Shown piece by piece: positions 34,830-45,269 of a stretch of 47,104 nucleotides of DNA. The DNA is from an uncultured Burkholderiales bacterium (lineage in GTDB: Bacteria; Pseudomonadota; Gammaproteobacteria; Burkholderiales; Burkholderiaceae_C). Position numbers and translations under genes: made by a program. The notes beneath the pieces were generated by a model. It had not been told where the DNA came from. It ran no database searches and was given only the letters and a program-made list of their open reading frames with translations. The DNA is taken from NCBI GenBank assembly GCA_903949285.1, contig CAJAYT010000084.1:1-47104 (forward strand), read 5' to 3'. Position 1 is the first letter of the stretch. Every line of letters starts with the position of its first letter.

Positions 34830-35588
34830 TTAGTTACCTTCGCCGGAATCATCTGCATCATCTGTATCCGGTGGATTTCCGTCGTAAATTTCATAAAGCC
34901 TTCTTTGCAAGTAAGCGTCTCTGATAAACGAGTACCTATCAAGCGCAATAGAGTTAAGATTATCCTCCACTCCCAACAAGCCCTTCCTAACGTCCACAGC
35001 ATTGATCACATAAAGTGAGTTTCGAACACGAACGTTTTTGATGTCACGATAAGTTGGATTGAGCTTCACATCAACCACAAAACCAGAAGCATCTCGAAGC
35101 GTTGAAGGGCCAAAGAAAGGCATTACCAGATAGGGTCCGCTTGGCACTCCCCAATAGCCTAGTGTTTTTCCAAAATCTTCCCTGTGCTTATTCAGGTTCA
35201 TCGGTGTTGCAACATCAAACAAACCCACCACACCGACCGTTGTATTTACCAACACACGCCCAGCCAACTCAGCCGTTTCGCCCACCTTTAGTTGAAACGC
35301 ACTGTTTACTGTGCTCCATACATCTCGCAAATTTCCAAAGAAATTATTGATCCCCTTTTGCGCCAGTACTGGGGTGTAGTCTTTGTAGGCAACGGCAACA
35401 GGGCGAACCACAGCTTGATCAACCGAGTCGTTGAGCGCAAATACCTTGCGGTTCATGGGCTCCCACGGATCTTTAGGATTCGCGTCCATGGAGGTTGCGC
35501 AACCCCCTAGGAGAAGCGCACCCACAACCAAGACAAAGCGAGTTAAGCCGGAAGAGCTAGACAAACTGAACAAGACTGCCCCTCTCAC
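34830..35588 (-). CDS. mlaA: Outer-membrane lipoprotein MlaA (VacJ)
   Basis: Removes mislocalised phospholipids from the outer leaflet. The signal peptide ends in the lipobox LLLGGC at residues 25-30. The mature protein has the family signature DPWEPMNRKVFALNDSVDQAVVRPVAVAYK and the segment LGYWGVPSGPYLVMPFFGPSTLRDASG. The C-terminal tail is very acidic (DTDDADDSGEGN). 252 residues. In E. coli vacJ lies apart from mlaFEDCB. Here it is inside the operon, between mlaD and mlaC, as is usual in betaproteobacteria. Confidence 0.96.
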   Translation of the reverse strand: MRGAVLFSLSSSSGLTRFVLVVGALLLGGCATSMDANPKDPWEPMNRKVFALNDSVDQAVVRPVAVAYKDYTPVLAQKGINNFFGNLRDVWSTVNSAFQLKVGETAELAGRVLVNTTVGVVGLFDVATPMNLNKHREDFGKTLGYWGVPSGPYLVMPFFGPSTLRDASGFVVDVKLNPTYRDIKNVRVRNSLYVINAVDVRKGLLGVEDNLNSIALDRYSFIRDAYLQRRLYEIYDGNPPDTDDADDSGEGN

Positions 35589-36064
35589 CGCGAGGCTCCA
35601 CCGGCTGGAGAATCAGCTGCCTTGTTATACAAAAACTGGCTAATTAGGTTCTCCAAAACGATCGCCGATTGGGTCGAAGCTACTGTGTCACCCGCCTCCA
35701 AGTTTTTAGCGTCAGATCCTGCCTCAATCCCAATGTACTGCTCCCCCAGGAGCCCACTCGTCAAAATTTTCAGTGAACTGTCCTTTGGGAATTGAAACCG
35801 CGAATCCATGGCCAAACTAACTGAAGCTTGGAAGTGCGAATCGTCAAAATTAATATCCTTGACTCGGCCAACAACGACCCCAGCACTTTTGACGGCGGCT
35901 TGTCTTTTTAATCCACCAATGTTATCAAACCGCGCAGATAAATTGTAGGTGGTATGCCAATTTAGCGATAACAAATTAGCCGACTGAAGCGCCAAAAACA
36001 AAAACGCAATAGCACCCAAGACCACCAACAACCCAACCCATACATCGCTCTTTGATCGCTGCAT
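35585..36064 (-). CDS. mlaD: Inner-membrane MCE protein MlaD
   Basis: A single N-terminal membrane anchor (VWVGLLVVLGAIAFLFLAL) is followed by one MCE domain (YNLSARFDNIGGLKRQAAVKSAGVVVGRVKDI), the hexameric ring that conducts lipid between MlaC and MlaFE. LTSGLLGEQYIGIEAG is the second MCE hallmark. 159 residues, normal for MlaD. The stop overlaps the mlaA start by four bases. Confidence 0.96.
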   Translation of the reverse strand: MQRSKSDVWVGLLVVLGAIAFLFLALQSANLLSLNWHTTYNLSARFDNIGGLKRQAAVKSAGVVVGRVKDINFDDSHFQASVSLAMDSRFQFPKDSSLKILTSGLLGEQYIGIEAGSDAKNLEAGDTVASTQSAIVLENLISQFLYNKAADSPAGGASR

Positions 36065-36094
36065 GAAGTACCCCTTAAATTACAAACTTGAAAA

Positions 36095-36874
36095 TCACAA
36101 ACTAAACATTAATGCGGTCAGCATAAAGTCCAAACCCAACACAAGAAGTGATGCAACCACAACCGTACTCGTGGTTGCGCGAGAAACGCCCTCTGGCGTT
36201 GGCTGAGCTTCAAAGCCTTGATACAAAGCCACGAAAGTCACCGTCACGCCAAAAATCACACTCTTTAAAACACCGTTTAAAACATCCTTAAAGACATCAA
36301 CACCGCCTTGCATCTGCCCCCAAAATGAGCCCGCATCGATCCCAATCATCACAACACCGACGATCCAGCCACCAACGATACCCATCGCACTAAAAACGGC
36401 CGCCAATATTGGCATCGTAAAAATACCCGCCCAAAAGCGCGGCGCCAAAATACGCCCAACAGGATCAATCCCCATCATCTCCATGGCGCTGAGTTGCTCC
36501 CCCGCTTTCATAAGTCCGATCTCTGCAGTAAGGGATGTACCCGCCCGCCCTGCAAAAAGCAGGGCGCAGACCACGGGTCCGAGCTCACGCACTAAACTAA
36601 GCGCAACCAATAATCCTAGCGCTGACTCGGAGCCGTACTTCTGCAAGGTGTAATACCCTTGAAGCCCAAGAACAAAGCCAACAAATAAACCTGAGACGGA
36701 TATGATCGCAAGTGAATAGTTGCCCAAAAAATGCATCTGCTCACTTACCAGCCTGAACCGACGCATGGTGGGCTTAAAGAGACGAGTCAGCTCCACAAAG
36801 AGTCTGTAAGCTAGACCTAGTGCCGCCAAAAAGAGCCGAACAAAAGCGCCAATTTTGCTTAAAAATGCGATCAT
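36095..36874 (-). CDS. mlaE: Phospholipid ABC transporter permease MlaE
   Basis: The membrane permease of the Mla complex, 259 residues with about five to six hydrophobic segments. Family signature: VRELGPVVCALLFAGRAGTSLTAEIGLMKAGEQLSAMEMMGIDP, including the conserved coupling helix, and LYQGFEAQPTPEGVSRATTSTVV near the C-terminus. Its start overlaps the mlaF stop by four bases. Confidence 0.96.
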   Translation of the reverse strand: MIAFLSKIGAFVRLFLAALGLAYRLFVELTRLFKPTMRRFRLVSEQMHFLGNYSLAIISVSGLFVGFVLGLQGYYTLQKYGSESALGLLVALSLVRELGPVVCALLFAGRAGTSLTAEIGLMKAGEQLSAMEMMGIDPVGRILAPRFWAGIFTMPILAAVFSAMGIVGGWIVGVVMIGIDAGSFWGQMQGGVDVFKDVLNGVLKSVIFGVTVTFVALYQGFEAQPTPEGVSRATTSTVVVASLLVLGLDFMLTALMFSL

Positions 36875-37770
36875 GAATTCTCCCCAAGAGTACTCTGCTG
36901 GGGCTCAGTTTGGGACCCAAGCTCAGCTTCAGACTGGGGTTTGGGCGCACTCACTGGCAAACCCAAATCTTCTGCAAAAGAAGGCGCTGGGTAATGAAAT
37001 CTAACCGGACCGTCGGGGGCAGCAGTAACGAATTGGTGCACCAAAGGATCCGTACTTCTCCTGACTTGGTCGGGCGTACCCTGCGCCACTACCCGCCCAT
37101 TGGCAAGCACGATTACTTGGTCTGCTATTTGAAATGTTTCATCCAAATCATGCGATACAACGATACTGGTAAGTCCAATCGCGTCGTTTAGTCTTCTGAT
37201 TAAGCGAGCCGCTGTGCCCAAAGAGATGGGGTCCAGACCTGCAAAGGGTTCGTCGTACATCACAAGCTCTGGATCCAGAGCTATTGCACGTGCCAAGGCC
37301 ACGCGCCTGGCCATTCCACCCGAGATCTCACTGGGCATCAAATCCTTCGCACCTCTGAGCCCAACTGCATCAAGCTTCATCAAAACAACATCTTGAATCA
37401 TGGACTCAGACAATTTGGTGATTTCCCGCAGTGGGAATGCGACGTTGTCATAAACATTTAAGTCGGTAAACAAAGCTCCAAATTGAAACAGCATTCCCAT
37501 TCTTCTGCGAACTGCCATTAAATCTGGATTGCTAAGTTGTCCAACATCTTGTCCGTCAAAAACAATACTTCCTGACTGAGCCTTGTATTGCCCACCAATA
37601 AGGCGCAAAATAGTTGTCTTTCCCCCGCCGGAGGCTCCCATAATGGCTGTGACTTGACCTTTTGGAATAACCAAATTAATGCCATCCAGAATCAATCGCT
37701 CTGAATATCCAAAACTCAGATCCTTGATCTCGATAAGCGGCGCTGGTGGGTCGTAAAAATTGGGGGTCAT
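36871..37770 (-). CDS. mlaF: Phospholipid ABC transporter ATP-binding protein MlaF
   Basis: The ATPase of the MlaFEDB complex. Walker A IMGASGGGKTTILRLIGG, signature motif SGGMARRVALARAIA, Walker B LVMYDEPFAGLDPIS and the switch histidine in IVVSHDLDETFQ are intact. 299 residues. The core ends near residue 265, and a tail of about 35 residues rich in Pro, Ser, Glu and Gln follows, longer than in E. coli MlaF. It is the first gene of the mla operon, with a GAAGGGG ribosome binding site. Confidence 0.96.
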   Translation of the reverse strand: MTPNFYDPPAPLIEIKDLSFGYSERLILDGINLVIPKGQVTAIMGASGGGKTTILRLIGGQYKAQSGSIVFDGQDVGQLSNPDLMAVRRRMGMLFQFGALFTDLNVYDNVAFPLREITKLSESMIQDVVLMKLDAVGLRGAKDLMPSEISGGMARRVALARAIALDPELVMYDEPFAGLDPISLGTAARLIRRLNDAIGLTSIVVSHDLDETFQIADQVIVLANGRVVAQGTPDQVRRSTDPLVHQFVTAAPDGPVRFHYPAPSFAEDLGLPVSAPKPQSEAELGSQTEPQQSTLGENS

Positions 37771-37794
37771 AAAACATACCCCTTCAAAACGCTA

Positions 37795-37834
37795 AGAATA
37801 GCGAGTGGCCTAGGGTTAACAAGTATTCGCTATT
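37795..37834 (-). promoter_or_regulatory. Probable mla operon promoter embedded in an inverted repeat
   Basis: On the minus strand TTGTTA (37822-37817) and TATTCT (37800-37795) are 16 bases apart, each 4 of 6 to consensus, giving a start near 37788. Perfect 8-base arms AATAGCGA (37797-37804) and TCGCTATT (37827-37834) flank the -35 box, with one arm overlapping the -10. Such placement is typical of a repressor operator. No matching regulator gene is adjacent. Confidence 0.45.
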
Positions 37835-37894
37835 TTAAGGCTTTCTCTGTGTTTAATATGTCACAAACAAAAGACCTTTAAAGAAGGGCTGAAT

Positions 37895-37934
37895 CCTGCT
37901 GCTGCCCCTAAATTATTAGAGCGGCAGCGGCAGG
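37895..37934 (-). terminator. 3' hairpin of gltBD
   Basis: CCTGCTGCTGCC (37895-37906) can pair with GGCAGCGGCAGG (37923-37934) over 12 positions with one G-T wobble; the loop is 16 bases. It lies 9-49 bases after the gltD stop. The following minus-strand sequence is only moderately T-rich, so it is a probable but not textbook terminator. Confidence 0.55.
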
Positions 37935-37943
37935 GTGCATTTA

Positions 37944-39410
37944 TCACCGAGGCAAGTCTGATTTACCCATCAAAAACTCATCTACTGCCCGAGCTGCCTG
38001 ACGGCCCTCTCGTATAGCCCAAACCACCAGGGACTGACCGCGGCGCATATCACCTGCAGCAAAGACCTTAGGCACGTTGGTCATGTAGGCCTGCTCGCCC
38101 TCAGTAGAGGCTTTGATATTGCCCCTCGCATCTTTGTCTACGCCAAAGGCGTCCAAAATACTGGCTACTGGGTTGGTGAACCCCATGGCTAATAAAACCA
38201 TATCTGCGGGGTGTACCTCCTCAGTGCCCGCAATTTCGCTCAATTTACCGTCCTTCATCTCGACATGTACTGTTTTCAGACCCGTGACTTTGCCGTCCTT
38301 ACCAATGAACTCTTTGGTGGAAATTGCAAATACACGCTCACAACCCTCTTCGTGACTTGAGCTGGTTCTGAGCTTCATGGGCCAATAAGGCCAAACCAAC
38401 GGCTTATTCTCAGTCACAGGAGGCTCTGGCATCACCTCAAACTGGGTCACACTCAACGCCCCATGCCGGTTGCTGGTCCCCACACAATCGCTTCCCGTAT
38501 CTCCCCCTCCGATCACAATCACATGCTTGCCGTCTGCGCGCAATTGATCTTTGAGTTTGTCGCCAGAGTTAACTTTGTTTTGCTGCGGTAAAAATTCCAT
38601 CGCAAAATGCACCCCCTGCAAATCGCGCCCTGGAACGGGTAGATCCCTGGACTGCTCAGAGCCGCCCGTCAATAAAACGGCGTCATAATCCTTCAGCAAA
38701 GTTTTAGTGTCCACTTTCTCTTTAGACCAGTTGGTCAATTTCACACTTGCATCGATGTTGGCCACGAGCACTGAGGTCTTGAACTCTACGCCCTCTTGTT
38801 TCATTTGCTCTACGCGGCGGTCAATGTGTGTTTTCTCCATCTTAAAGTCAGGAATACCGTAGCGAAGTAGTCCACCTACTCGGTCATTTTTTTCAAAAAC
38901 CGTAACCAAATGACCGGCTCTGGCAAGTTGCTGCGCCGCGGCCAAGCCCGCCGGCCCTGAACCAACAACGGCGATTCGTTTACCGCTTTTGTGCTTAGCC
39001 AACTGGGGCTTCACCCATCCTTCAGTCCAGGCTTTATCAATAATCGCGTGCTCGATGGATTTGATACCAACCGCATCATCATTGACGTTGAGCGTACACG
39101 CAGCCTCACACGGTGCGGGGCAGATACGGCCGGTGAACTCGGGGAAGTTATTGGTTGAGTGAAGTACCTCAATTGCATTCTTCCAGTCCCCTTGGTAAAC
39201 CAAATCATTGAAGTCGGGGATGATGTTGTTGACTGGGCAGCCGCTGTTACAAAACGGTGTGCCACAGTCCATGCAACGCGCGCTTTGAATTTTCGCAGCG
39301 TCGTTGTCCAGAGTTAATACAAATTCTTTGTAGTTTTTAACCCTTTGAGCAACAGGCAAGTAATCCTCTTCAACTCGCTCAAACTCCATAAATCCAGTAA
39401 CTTTTCCCAT
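37944..39410 (-). CDS. gltD: Glutamate synthase (NADPH), small/beta subunit
   Basis: The electron-input subunit of GOGAT: FAD-bound, it takes electrons from NADPH and passes them through iron-sulfur clusters to GltB. The N-terminal cluster-binding region [17 protein letters not shown] with [13 protein letters not shown] is present. The FAD Rossmann motif is [20 protein letters not shown] and the NADPH motif is [10 protein letters not shown]. The C-terminal FAD site is [18 protein letters not shown]. 488 residues. It follows gltB by 112 bases. Confidence 0.97.
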   Translation of the reverse strand: MGKVTGFMEFERVEEDYLPVAQRVKNYKEFVLTLDNDAAKIQSARCMDCGTPFCNSGCPVNNIIPDFNDLVYQGDWKNAIEVLHSTNNFPEFTGRICPAPCEAACTLNVNDDAVGIKSIEHAIIDKAWTEGWVKPQLAKHKSGKRIAVVGSGPAGLAAAQQLARAGHLVTVFEKNDRVGGLLRYGIPDFKMEKTHIDRRVEQMKQEGVEFKTSVLVANIDASVKLTNWSKEKVDTKTLLKDYDAVLLTGGSEQSRDLPVPGRDLQGVHFAMEFLPQQNKVNSGDKLKDQLRADGKHVIVIGGGDTGSDCVGTSNRHGALSVTQFEVMPEPPVTENKPLVWPYWPMKLRTSSSHEEGCERVFAISTKEFIGKDGKVTGLKTVHVEMKDGKLSEIAGTEEVHPADMVLLAMGFTNPVASILDAFGVDKDARGNIKASTEGEQAYMTNVPKVFAAGDMRRGQSLVVWAIREGRQAARAVDEFLMGKSDLPR

Positions 39411-39522
39411 CTTGTATTCCTCTGATTGGACTCTTGACTGTAAGAGCCACTAAATTAATGCTAACTTTTTAAAACTTGACTAATTCTTTTGAGTTTTTAA
39501 GGCTCACTTTGTCATTTAATCT

Positions 39523-42500
39523 TTACTTGGCTGCAACGGCTTTCTTTGCCTTAGGCGCAGCGCTGGCGACAGTCGTTTTAACCGTCTGCATCTCCCCCAG
39601 TGCCCGCTTGTACTCATTGGGAAATACTTTGACGAACTTCTTCAAAGCGTTTTGCCAGTCATCAAGCAATTCTCTAGCGCGTTTAGAACCGGTCCATTTA
39701 TGATGTGACTCCAGCATTTGTTTGAGCTGTGCTTCATCAGTCTGCCCCATATGCCATAGCCCTTGAGCCTGCGATTTAGTTTGCTCCGCCGTGCTGAGTA
39801 CTTTATCCAAACTAACCATTGACAAATTGCACCGCTCGGAGAAGGCCTCGTCTTCATCAAATACGTAAGCAATACCTCCGCTCATACCGGCCGCAAAATT
39901 GCGCCCTGTTCGTCCTAGAACGACCACGGTACCACCCGTCATGTATTCACATCCGTGGTCTCCAGTGCCCTCAACAACGGCTTTAGCACCCGACAAGCGA
40001 ACTGCAAAACGCTCGCCCGCAACACCACTAAAGAAGGCCTCACCACTGGTTGCACCGTATAGCACTGTGTTACCCACAATGGTGTTCTCGATTGGATTGC
40101 CCCTGAAATCAATGCTTGGTCTGACAACAATTCGACCCCCTGAGAGTCCTTTGCCGGTGTAGTCGTTTGCGTCGCCAATCAAATAAAGCGTAATCCCTTT
40201 TGCAAGGAATGCACCAAATGATTGCCCCCCAGTTCCCTCTAACTGAATGTGAAGGGTGTCGTCCGCTAGCCCCTCTGGCCTGACTTTGGTCAATGCACCT
40301 GAGAGCATCGCACCCACTGAGCGGTTCACGTTTCTTGCAACTTCAATGAACTGCACTTTCTCCCCGCGCTCAATCGCAGCTTTGGACTTCTCGATGAGTC
40401 GCACATCAAGGGATTTCTCCAGCCCATGATCCTGTAACTCTGTGTGGAACTTAGCCACGCTGGAGGGAACGTTGGGCTGGGCGAAGATTCGGCTAAAGTC
40501 GAGTCCCTTTGCCTTCCAGTGCTCAATGCCTGAGCGGGTATCTAAAAGATCCACACGCCCAATCAGGTCGTCAAATTTTGCAACACCCAACTGCGCCATG
40601 ATTTGTCTTACCTCTTCTGCGATGAAGAAGAAGTAGTTGACAACATGCTCGGGTTTACCAGAGAACTTTTGACGCAACACTGGGTCTTGTGTTGCCACAC
40701 CGACTGGACAGGTGTTTAAATGACACTTACGCATCATGATGCAACCCTCGACCACCAAAGGTGCGGTTGCAAATCCAAACTCATCTGCGCCCATTAAAGC
40801 TGCAATTGCGACATCGCGCCCTGTCTTCATCTGACCATCAGCTTGAACGCGAATGCGGCTTCTAAGTCCATTCAGCACCAAAGTCTGTTGTGTCTCGGCA
40901 AGACCAATCTCCCACGGACTTCCACAGTGTTTGATAGAAGACCAAGGAGAGGCGCCTGTACCGCCGTCGTGACCTGCGATCACCACATGGTCCGCCTTAC
41001 ATTTGGCAACACCTGCGGCAATGGTGCCTACTCCTACTTCAGAGACCAACTTCACGCTTATCGATGCGTGGGGAGCCACGCTCTTTAAATCGTGGATCAA
41101 CTGTGCCAAATCCTCGATCGAGTAAATGTCGTGATGAGGAGGCGGCGAAATGAGTCCAACACCCGGCACTGAATATCTTAGAAAGCCAATGTATTCAGAG
41201 ACCTTACCCCCAGGCAACTGTCCACCCTCTCCGGGTTTGGCGCCTTGCGCCATTTTGATCTGAATTTGATCTGCTGAAGAGAGATATTCCGCTGTTACGC
41301 CAAATCGACCTGAGGCGACTTGTTTGATTTTTGATCTCAAACTGTCACCCGCGTTCAATGGTAAATCAACCTCAATTTGAGCCTCTCCCACTACGCTCTT
41401 AAGCGTATCGCCCTTCTTGATGGGAATACCTTTTAGTTCGTTGCGGTATCGTGCTGGATCTTCCCCTCCCTCTCCGGTGTTGCTTTTACCTCCAATTCGG
41501 TTCATCGCAACCGCTAGCGTTGAGTGCGCTTCAGTGGATATGGAGCCCAAACTCATCGCACCTGTTGCAAATCTTTTGACGATCTCAGAAGCTGGCTCCA
41601 CTTTATCGATGGAGATCGCCTTTGAAGGATCTATTTTGAATTCAAACAGACCCCGCAAAGTTAAATGCCTACGGCTTTGATCGTTGATGATTTGCGCGTA
41701 CTCTTTGTAAGTAGACCAGTTATTGGCTCGAGTGCTGTGCTGCAACTTAGCAATCGCATCAGGCGTCCACATATGCTCCTCACCCCTCACGCGCCAGGCA
41801 TATTCACCGCCTACTTCCAACATATTTGCAAGCACAGGATCCTCACCAAATGCGCTCTTGTGCATCTTGATCGCTTCTTCAGCTATTTCAAACACCCCAA
41901 TACCTTGAACACGACTGGCAGTACCTGTGAAGTATTTTTCAACCGTATCCGTATTAATTCCAATCGCCTCAAAGAGTTGAGAGCCGCAGTAGCTCATGTA
42001 AGTTGACACGCCCATTTTGGACATGATCTTAGAGATCCCCTTGCCGATTGCTTTGATGTAGTTGTAGACAGCTTTCTCGGGTGACAAATCAGCTGGCAAT
42101 TTATCATGCAGTCGCTCAATGGTTTTGATCGCGAGGTAGGGATGAATGGCCTCGGCCCCGTAGCCAGCTAAAACAGCAAAGTGATGAACCTCCCTTGCAC
42201 TTCCCGTCTCCACAACCAAGCCCGCAGAAGTTCTCAAGCCTTCTTTAACCAAATGTTGGTGAATAGCGGACAAAGCCAAAACAGCTGGAATTGCGACTTG
42301 GGTGCTGCTCACAGATTTATCAGACAAGATCAAGATATTTTTATCACTCTTGATAGCGTCTACTGCCTCTGCGCAAAGGGAGGCGAGTTTCGCCTCGACG
42401 CCCTCACTGCCCCAGCTCACTGGGTAGGTGATGTCTATCACTGCGCTTTTAAACTTGCCCTTTGTCACGGATTCAATATCCAACAACTTGGCCATGTCCT

Positions 42501-44346
42501 GAGCGTCAAGGATGGGCTGGGACACTTCAAGTCGCATTGGCGGGTTGATCTGATTGATATCCAGTAAGTTAGGTTTTGGCCCAACAAAGGAGACAAGTGA
42601 CATCACGATCGCCTCACGTATGGGATCAATGGGTGGGTTCGTCACCTGAGCAAAGAGTTGCTTAAAGTAGCTGTAGAGTTGTTTATTCTTATCTGACAAC
42701 ACGGCCAACGGGCTGTCGTTACCCATTGAGCCGATCCCCTCCTCTCCGTTGATAGCCATCGGAGCAAGTAAGAATTTGATATCTTCTTGGGAGTACCCAA
42801 ACGCTTGTTGGTAATCCAGTAAATTAGCGTCAACTTTCGCTACCGCTTCAAATGCAGCAGCTGCAGCGGATACGTTTGACTCGCCCACATGCTTAGCTGC
42901 TTTTTCGCTTAACGAAACCTGCGTTACATCGTCGAGTTTAATTCTTAAATTTTCAATCCACTGCTTGTAAGGCTTTGTGTTTGCAAGCGATGATTTGATT
43001 TCTTCATCGTCAATCATGCGACCTTGCTCAAGATCGATCAAGAACATTTTGCCGGGTTGAAGACGCCATTTTCTGACGATTTTGTTCTCTGGAATAGGGA
43101 GCACGCCGGACTCGGAGGCCATGATAACGAGGTCATCATTTGTGATGCAGTAGCGTGAGGGACGCAGGCCATTTCGGTCAAGTGTTGCCCCGATTTGTCT
43201 GCCGTCTGTGAACACAATAGATGCTGGGCCGTCCCAAGGCTCCATCATTGCAGCGTGATATTCGTAAAACGCGCGCCTTCTTTGGTCCATGTTAGCGTGC
43301 TGCTCCCAGGGCTCTGGGATCATCATCATCATTGCTTGACTGATTGGGTAACCTGCCATGGTCAGCAGCTCCAAACAATTGTCAAAAGTTGCCGTATCCG
43401 ATTGACCGGCAAAGCTGATGGGGTAGAGCTTTTTAAGATCTGTTCCAAGTACTGGAGAGGCCATGACGCCTTCCCTTGCCTTCATCCAGTTGTAGTTTCC
43501 TTTTACGGTATTGATCTCCCCGTTGTGCGCCACATAGCGATACGGGTGAGCAAGGGGCCACTCAGGGAATGTATTTGTTGAGAAGCGCTGATGTACAAGT
43601 CCTAAGGCGGACACACAGCGCGCATCTGTTAGATCCATATAGTAAGAACCCACTTGATCCGCAAGCAATAGACCTTTGTAGATCACTGTGCGAGTAGACA
43701 TACTTGCGACGTAATACTCTTTGCCGTGTTTTAAATTCAGATCCTGAATAGCGGCGCTTGCAGTTTTACGAATCACATAGAGTTTTCTCTCAAGCGCATC
43801 TTGAACGATGACGTCTTGTCCTCTTCCGATGAATACCTGGCGAATGAGTGGCTCTTTTTCTTTTACCGTCGGAGACATGGGCATCTTCACATTGACAGGC
43901 ACATCTCTCCAACCTAAGACGACTTGACCCTCGGCTTTAATCGCACGCTCAAGCTCTTGCTCACAGGCCAAAAGTGAAGCATTTTCTTTAGGCAAAAAAA
44001 CCATGCCTACACCGTACTCACCAACGGGTGGTAACACCACACCTTTGAGAGCCATCTCTTCACGGTAAAGCGCGTCGGGCATTTGGATCAAAATGCCTGC
44101 GCCGTCACCCATTAACTTGTCTGCACCAACGGCTCCGCGGTGATCCAAATTCTCCAAAATTTGTAGCGCTTGTTTAACTATGGCGTGACTTTTCTCGCCT
44201 TTGATATGTGCCACGAATCCGACGCCGCAGCTGTCGTGCTCTTGCGTAGGGTCATACAAACCATTTGTAAATGATGAGGGGATTGGTTGAGTTTCAACGT
44301 GCGTATCAACAGCTGAGTTCAAATCGTTAGTGCTCACCTGGTCCAT
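39523..44346 (-). CDS. gltB: Glutamate synthase (NADPH), large/alpha subunit
   Basis: Makes two glutamates from glutamine and 2-oxoglutarate. The N-terminal type II amidotransferase has its nucleophile Cys in [14 protein letters not shown] (around residue 40) after a propeptide-like leader. Other amidotransferase motifs are [15 protein letters not shown] and [11 protein letters not shown]. The FMN-binding synthase domain ([38 protein letters not shown]) is followed by the 3Fe-4S motif [17 protein letters not shown] and the C-terminal beta-helix repeats. 1607 residues, with an Ala/Lys-rich tail. The ATG has an AGGA site upstream. Confidence 0.98.
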   Translation of the reverse strand: MDQVSTNDLNSAVDTHVETQPIPSSFTNGLYDPTQEHDSCGVGFVAHIKGEKSHAIVKQALQILENLDHRGAVGADKLMGDGAGILIQMPDALYREEMALKGVVLPPVGEYGVGMVFLPKENASLLACEQELERAIKAEGQVVLGWRDVPVNVKMPMSPTVKEKEPLIRQVFIGRGQDVIVQDALERKLYVIRKTASAAIQDLNLKHGKEYYVASMSTRTVIYKGLLLADQVGSYYMDLTDARCVSALGLVHQRFSTNTFPEWPLAHPYRYVAHNGEINTVKGNYNWMKAREGVMASPVLGTDLKKLYPISFAGQSDTATFDNCLELLTMAGYPISQAMMMMIPEPWEQHANMDQRRRAFYEYHAAMMEPWDGPASIVFTDGRQIGATLDRNGLRPSRYCITNDDLVIMASESGVLPIPENKIVRKWRLQPGKMFLIDLEQGRMIDDEEIKSSLANTKPYKQWIENLRIKLDDVTQVSLSEKAAKHVGESNVSAAAAAFEAVAKVDANLLDYQQAFGYSQEDIKFLLAPMAINGEEGIGSMGNDSPLAVLSDKNKQLYSYFKQLFAQVTNPPIDPIREAIVMSLVSFVGPKPNLLDINQINPPMRLEVSQPILDAQDMAKLLDIESVTKGKFKSAVIDITYPVSWGSEGVEAKLASLCAEAVDAIKSDKNILILSDKSVSSTQVAIPAVLALSAIHQHLVKEGLRTSAGLVVETGSAREVHHFAVLAGYGAEAIHPYLAIKTIERLHDKLPADLSPEKAVYNYIKAIGKGISKIMSKMGVSTYMSYCGSQLFEAIGINTDTVEKYFTGTASRVQGIGVFEIAEEAIKMHKSAFGEDPVLANMLEVGGEYAWRVRGEEHMWTPDAIAKLQHSTRANNWSTYKEYAQIINDQSRRHLTLRGLFEFKIDPSKAISIDKVEPASEIVKRFATGAMSLGSISTEAHSTLAVAMNRIGGKSNTGEGGEDPARYRNELKGIPIKKGDTLKSVVGEAQIEVDLPLNAGDSLRSKIKQVASGRFGVTAEYLSSADQIQIKMAQGAKPGEGGQLPGGKVSEYIGFLRYSVPGVGLISPPPHHDIYSIEDLAQLIHDLKSVAPHASISVKLVSEVGVGTIAAGVAKCKADHVVIAGHDGGTGASPWSSIKHCGSPWEIGLAETQQTLVLNGLRSRIRVQADGQMKTGRDVAIAALMGADEFGFATAPLVVEGCIMMRKCHLNTCPVGVATQDPVLRQKFSGKPEHVVNYFFFIAEEVRQIMAQLGVAKFDDLIGRVDLLDTRSGIEHWKAKGLDFSRIFAQPNVPSSVAKFHTELQDHGLEKSLDVRLIEKSKAAIERGEKVQFIEVARNVNRSVGAMLSGALTKVRPEGLADDTLHIQLEGTGGQSFGAFLAKGITLYLIGDANDYTGKGLSGGRIVVRPSIDFRGNPIENTIVGNTVLYGATSGEAFFSGVAGERFAVRLSGAKAVVEGTGDHGCEYMTGGTVVVLGRTGRNFAAGMSGGIAYVFDEDEAFSERCNLSMVSLDKVLSTAEQTKSQAQGLWHMGQTDEAQLKQMLESHHKWTGSKRARELLDDWQNALKKFVKVFPNEYKRALGEMQTVKTTVASAAPKAKKAVAAK

Positions 44347-44410
44347 GGCGGTTCCTGAAAGTATTTATAGGGAAAACGAGTGTAATGGAGTGGTACCAAA
44401 ATGCAAGATA

Positions 44411-44437
44411 TTTAATTAGGGTCAGACACTAATTAAA
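44411..44437. repeat. REP-like palindrome upstream of gltB
   Basis: Perfect 9-base arms TTTAATTAG (44411-44419) and CTAATTAAA (44429-44437) surround GGTCAGACA. The motif GGGTCAGACAC inside it resembles sequences I associate with REP-associated transposase genes. It lies 82 bases downstream of the transposase-like stop and 65 bases upstream of the gltB start. A second related short motif, CAGGGACACATC, lies at 44466-44477. It could be a REP unit, a terminator of the transposase transcript or a gltB operator. Confidence 0.45.
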
Positions 44438-44518
44438 AACAAAACATTTAAATCAACCAATAAAACAGGGACACATCAAAATAATAACAAAGAATTAACT
44501 CAGCAGATCAACCCGAAT

Positions 44519-45238
44519 TTAGTCCGTCAACGTGCCACTACTTGGTGCAATCGAGGCCTTGGAAGGTCGACCGGGCTTGGCTTTGGCTACTCTTCGGTGC
44601 GTGCTGCGCTGAAGATGCTCAATAAAGGTGTCATCCCCAAGAATCCACCCCCCTTTTAAAGTCTGCTCAATATGCAGGAGTTCTTCTCCTGAGAGTCCTT
44701 TTCTAATCAACAATTCGTACTGTTCTTCACGCGCAAAAGGGGTATTACCCAGATTCCAAACATCTGCGTGCGCAGTGAGAAAAACATCGTTTCGCCGCCC
44801 CGTGTAATGCAGATGACTACTCCACTCATAATCCCCCGGGACTTGAGTTGCATTTGAGCGGGAGGGCAAGTAATCCATATAAATCAAACACTTTTGTAAC
44901 CATTCCCCGGGTTGGACAACGCTTGATTTGTAACGTCCACCCCACAAAGTCCCCGTTCTGTCGTAGCGATTGTTGAAGTAGCGCACATAACTTCGCCCAA
45001 GGCCTTGCATCATTTTGGACAGGCCGTCCTCGGTTCTTGGGGTAACAATCAAATGCACCTGTGAGCTTAGCAAAGTGTAGGCATGAACCAACACATCCTC
45101 GCGCACTGCTTGCTCATAAATGAAATTAAACATCCGCTCAAAGTCTAAGCGGTCTCTAAAAAGCGGCGTCCCCTCATGGCCCATCAATAAAACGTAGTGA
45201 GCTTGCGAAGGGATGGTCAAGCGGGGTAATCGGGCCAA
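44519..45238 (-). CDS. REP-associated tyrosine transposase-like protein (Y1_Tnp/RAYT) with altered HUH motif
   Basis: A 239-residue protein that aligns by eye with RAYT/TnpREP proteins: MARLPRLTIPSQAHYV at the start, GLGRSYVRYFNNRYDRTGTLWGGRYKSS in the middle, and WNLGNTPFAREEQY and GWILGDDTFIEHL in the C-terminal part. The catalytic region usually reads NHVHL. Here it is SSQVHLIVTP, so the first His of HUH is Gln60 while His62 remains. The candidate nucleophile Tyr120 is kept, but the following NPVRA-type segment has become LPSRS. Cleavage activity is therefore doubtful. The start is TTG at 45238 with an AGGGG site. No flanking element ends are seen, so it looks like a fixed single gene. Confidence 0.85.
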   Translation of the reverse strand: MARLPRLTIPSQAHYVLLMGHEGTPLFRDRLDFERMFNFIYEQAVREDVLVHAYTLLSSQVHLIVTPRTEDGLSKMMQGLGRSYVRYFNNRYDRTGTLWGGRYKSSVVQPGEWLQKCLIYMDYLPSRSNATQVPGDYEWSSHLHYTGRRNDVFLTAHADVWNLGNTPFAREEQYELLIRKGLSGEELLHIEQTLKGGWILGDDTFIEHLQRSTHRRVAKAKPGRPSKASIAPSSGTLTD

Positions 45239-45269
45239 ATCTTAGTCCCCTTAGTTATAAGCGCGCATT

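Noticed and set aside
44411..45238. A complete IS200/IS605-type insertion sequence
   Set aside because: Only one palindrome is seen, on the 3' side. On the 5' side the methyltransferase gene ends about 30 bases away with no subterminal hairpin, so element ends cannot be drawn.
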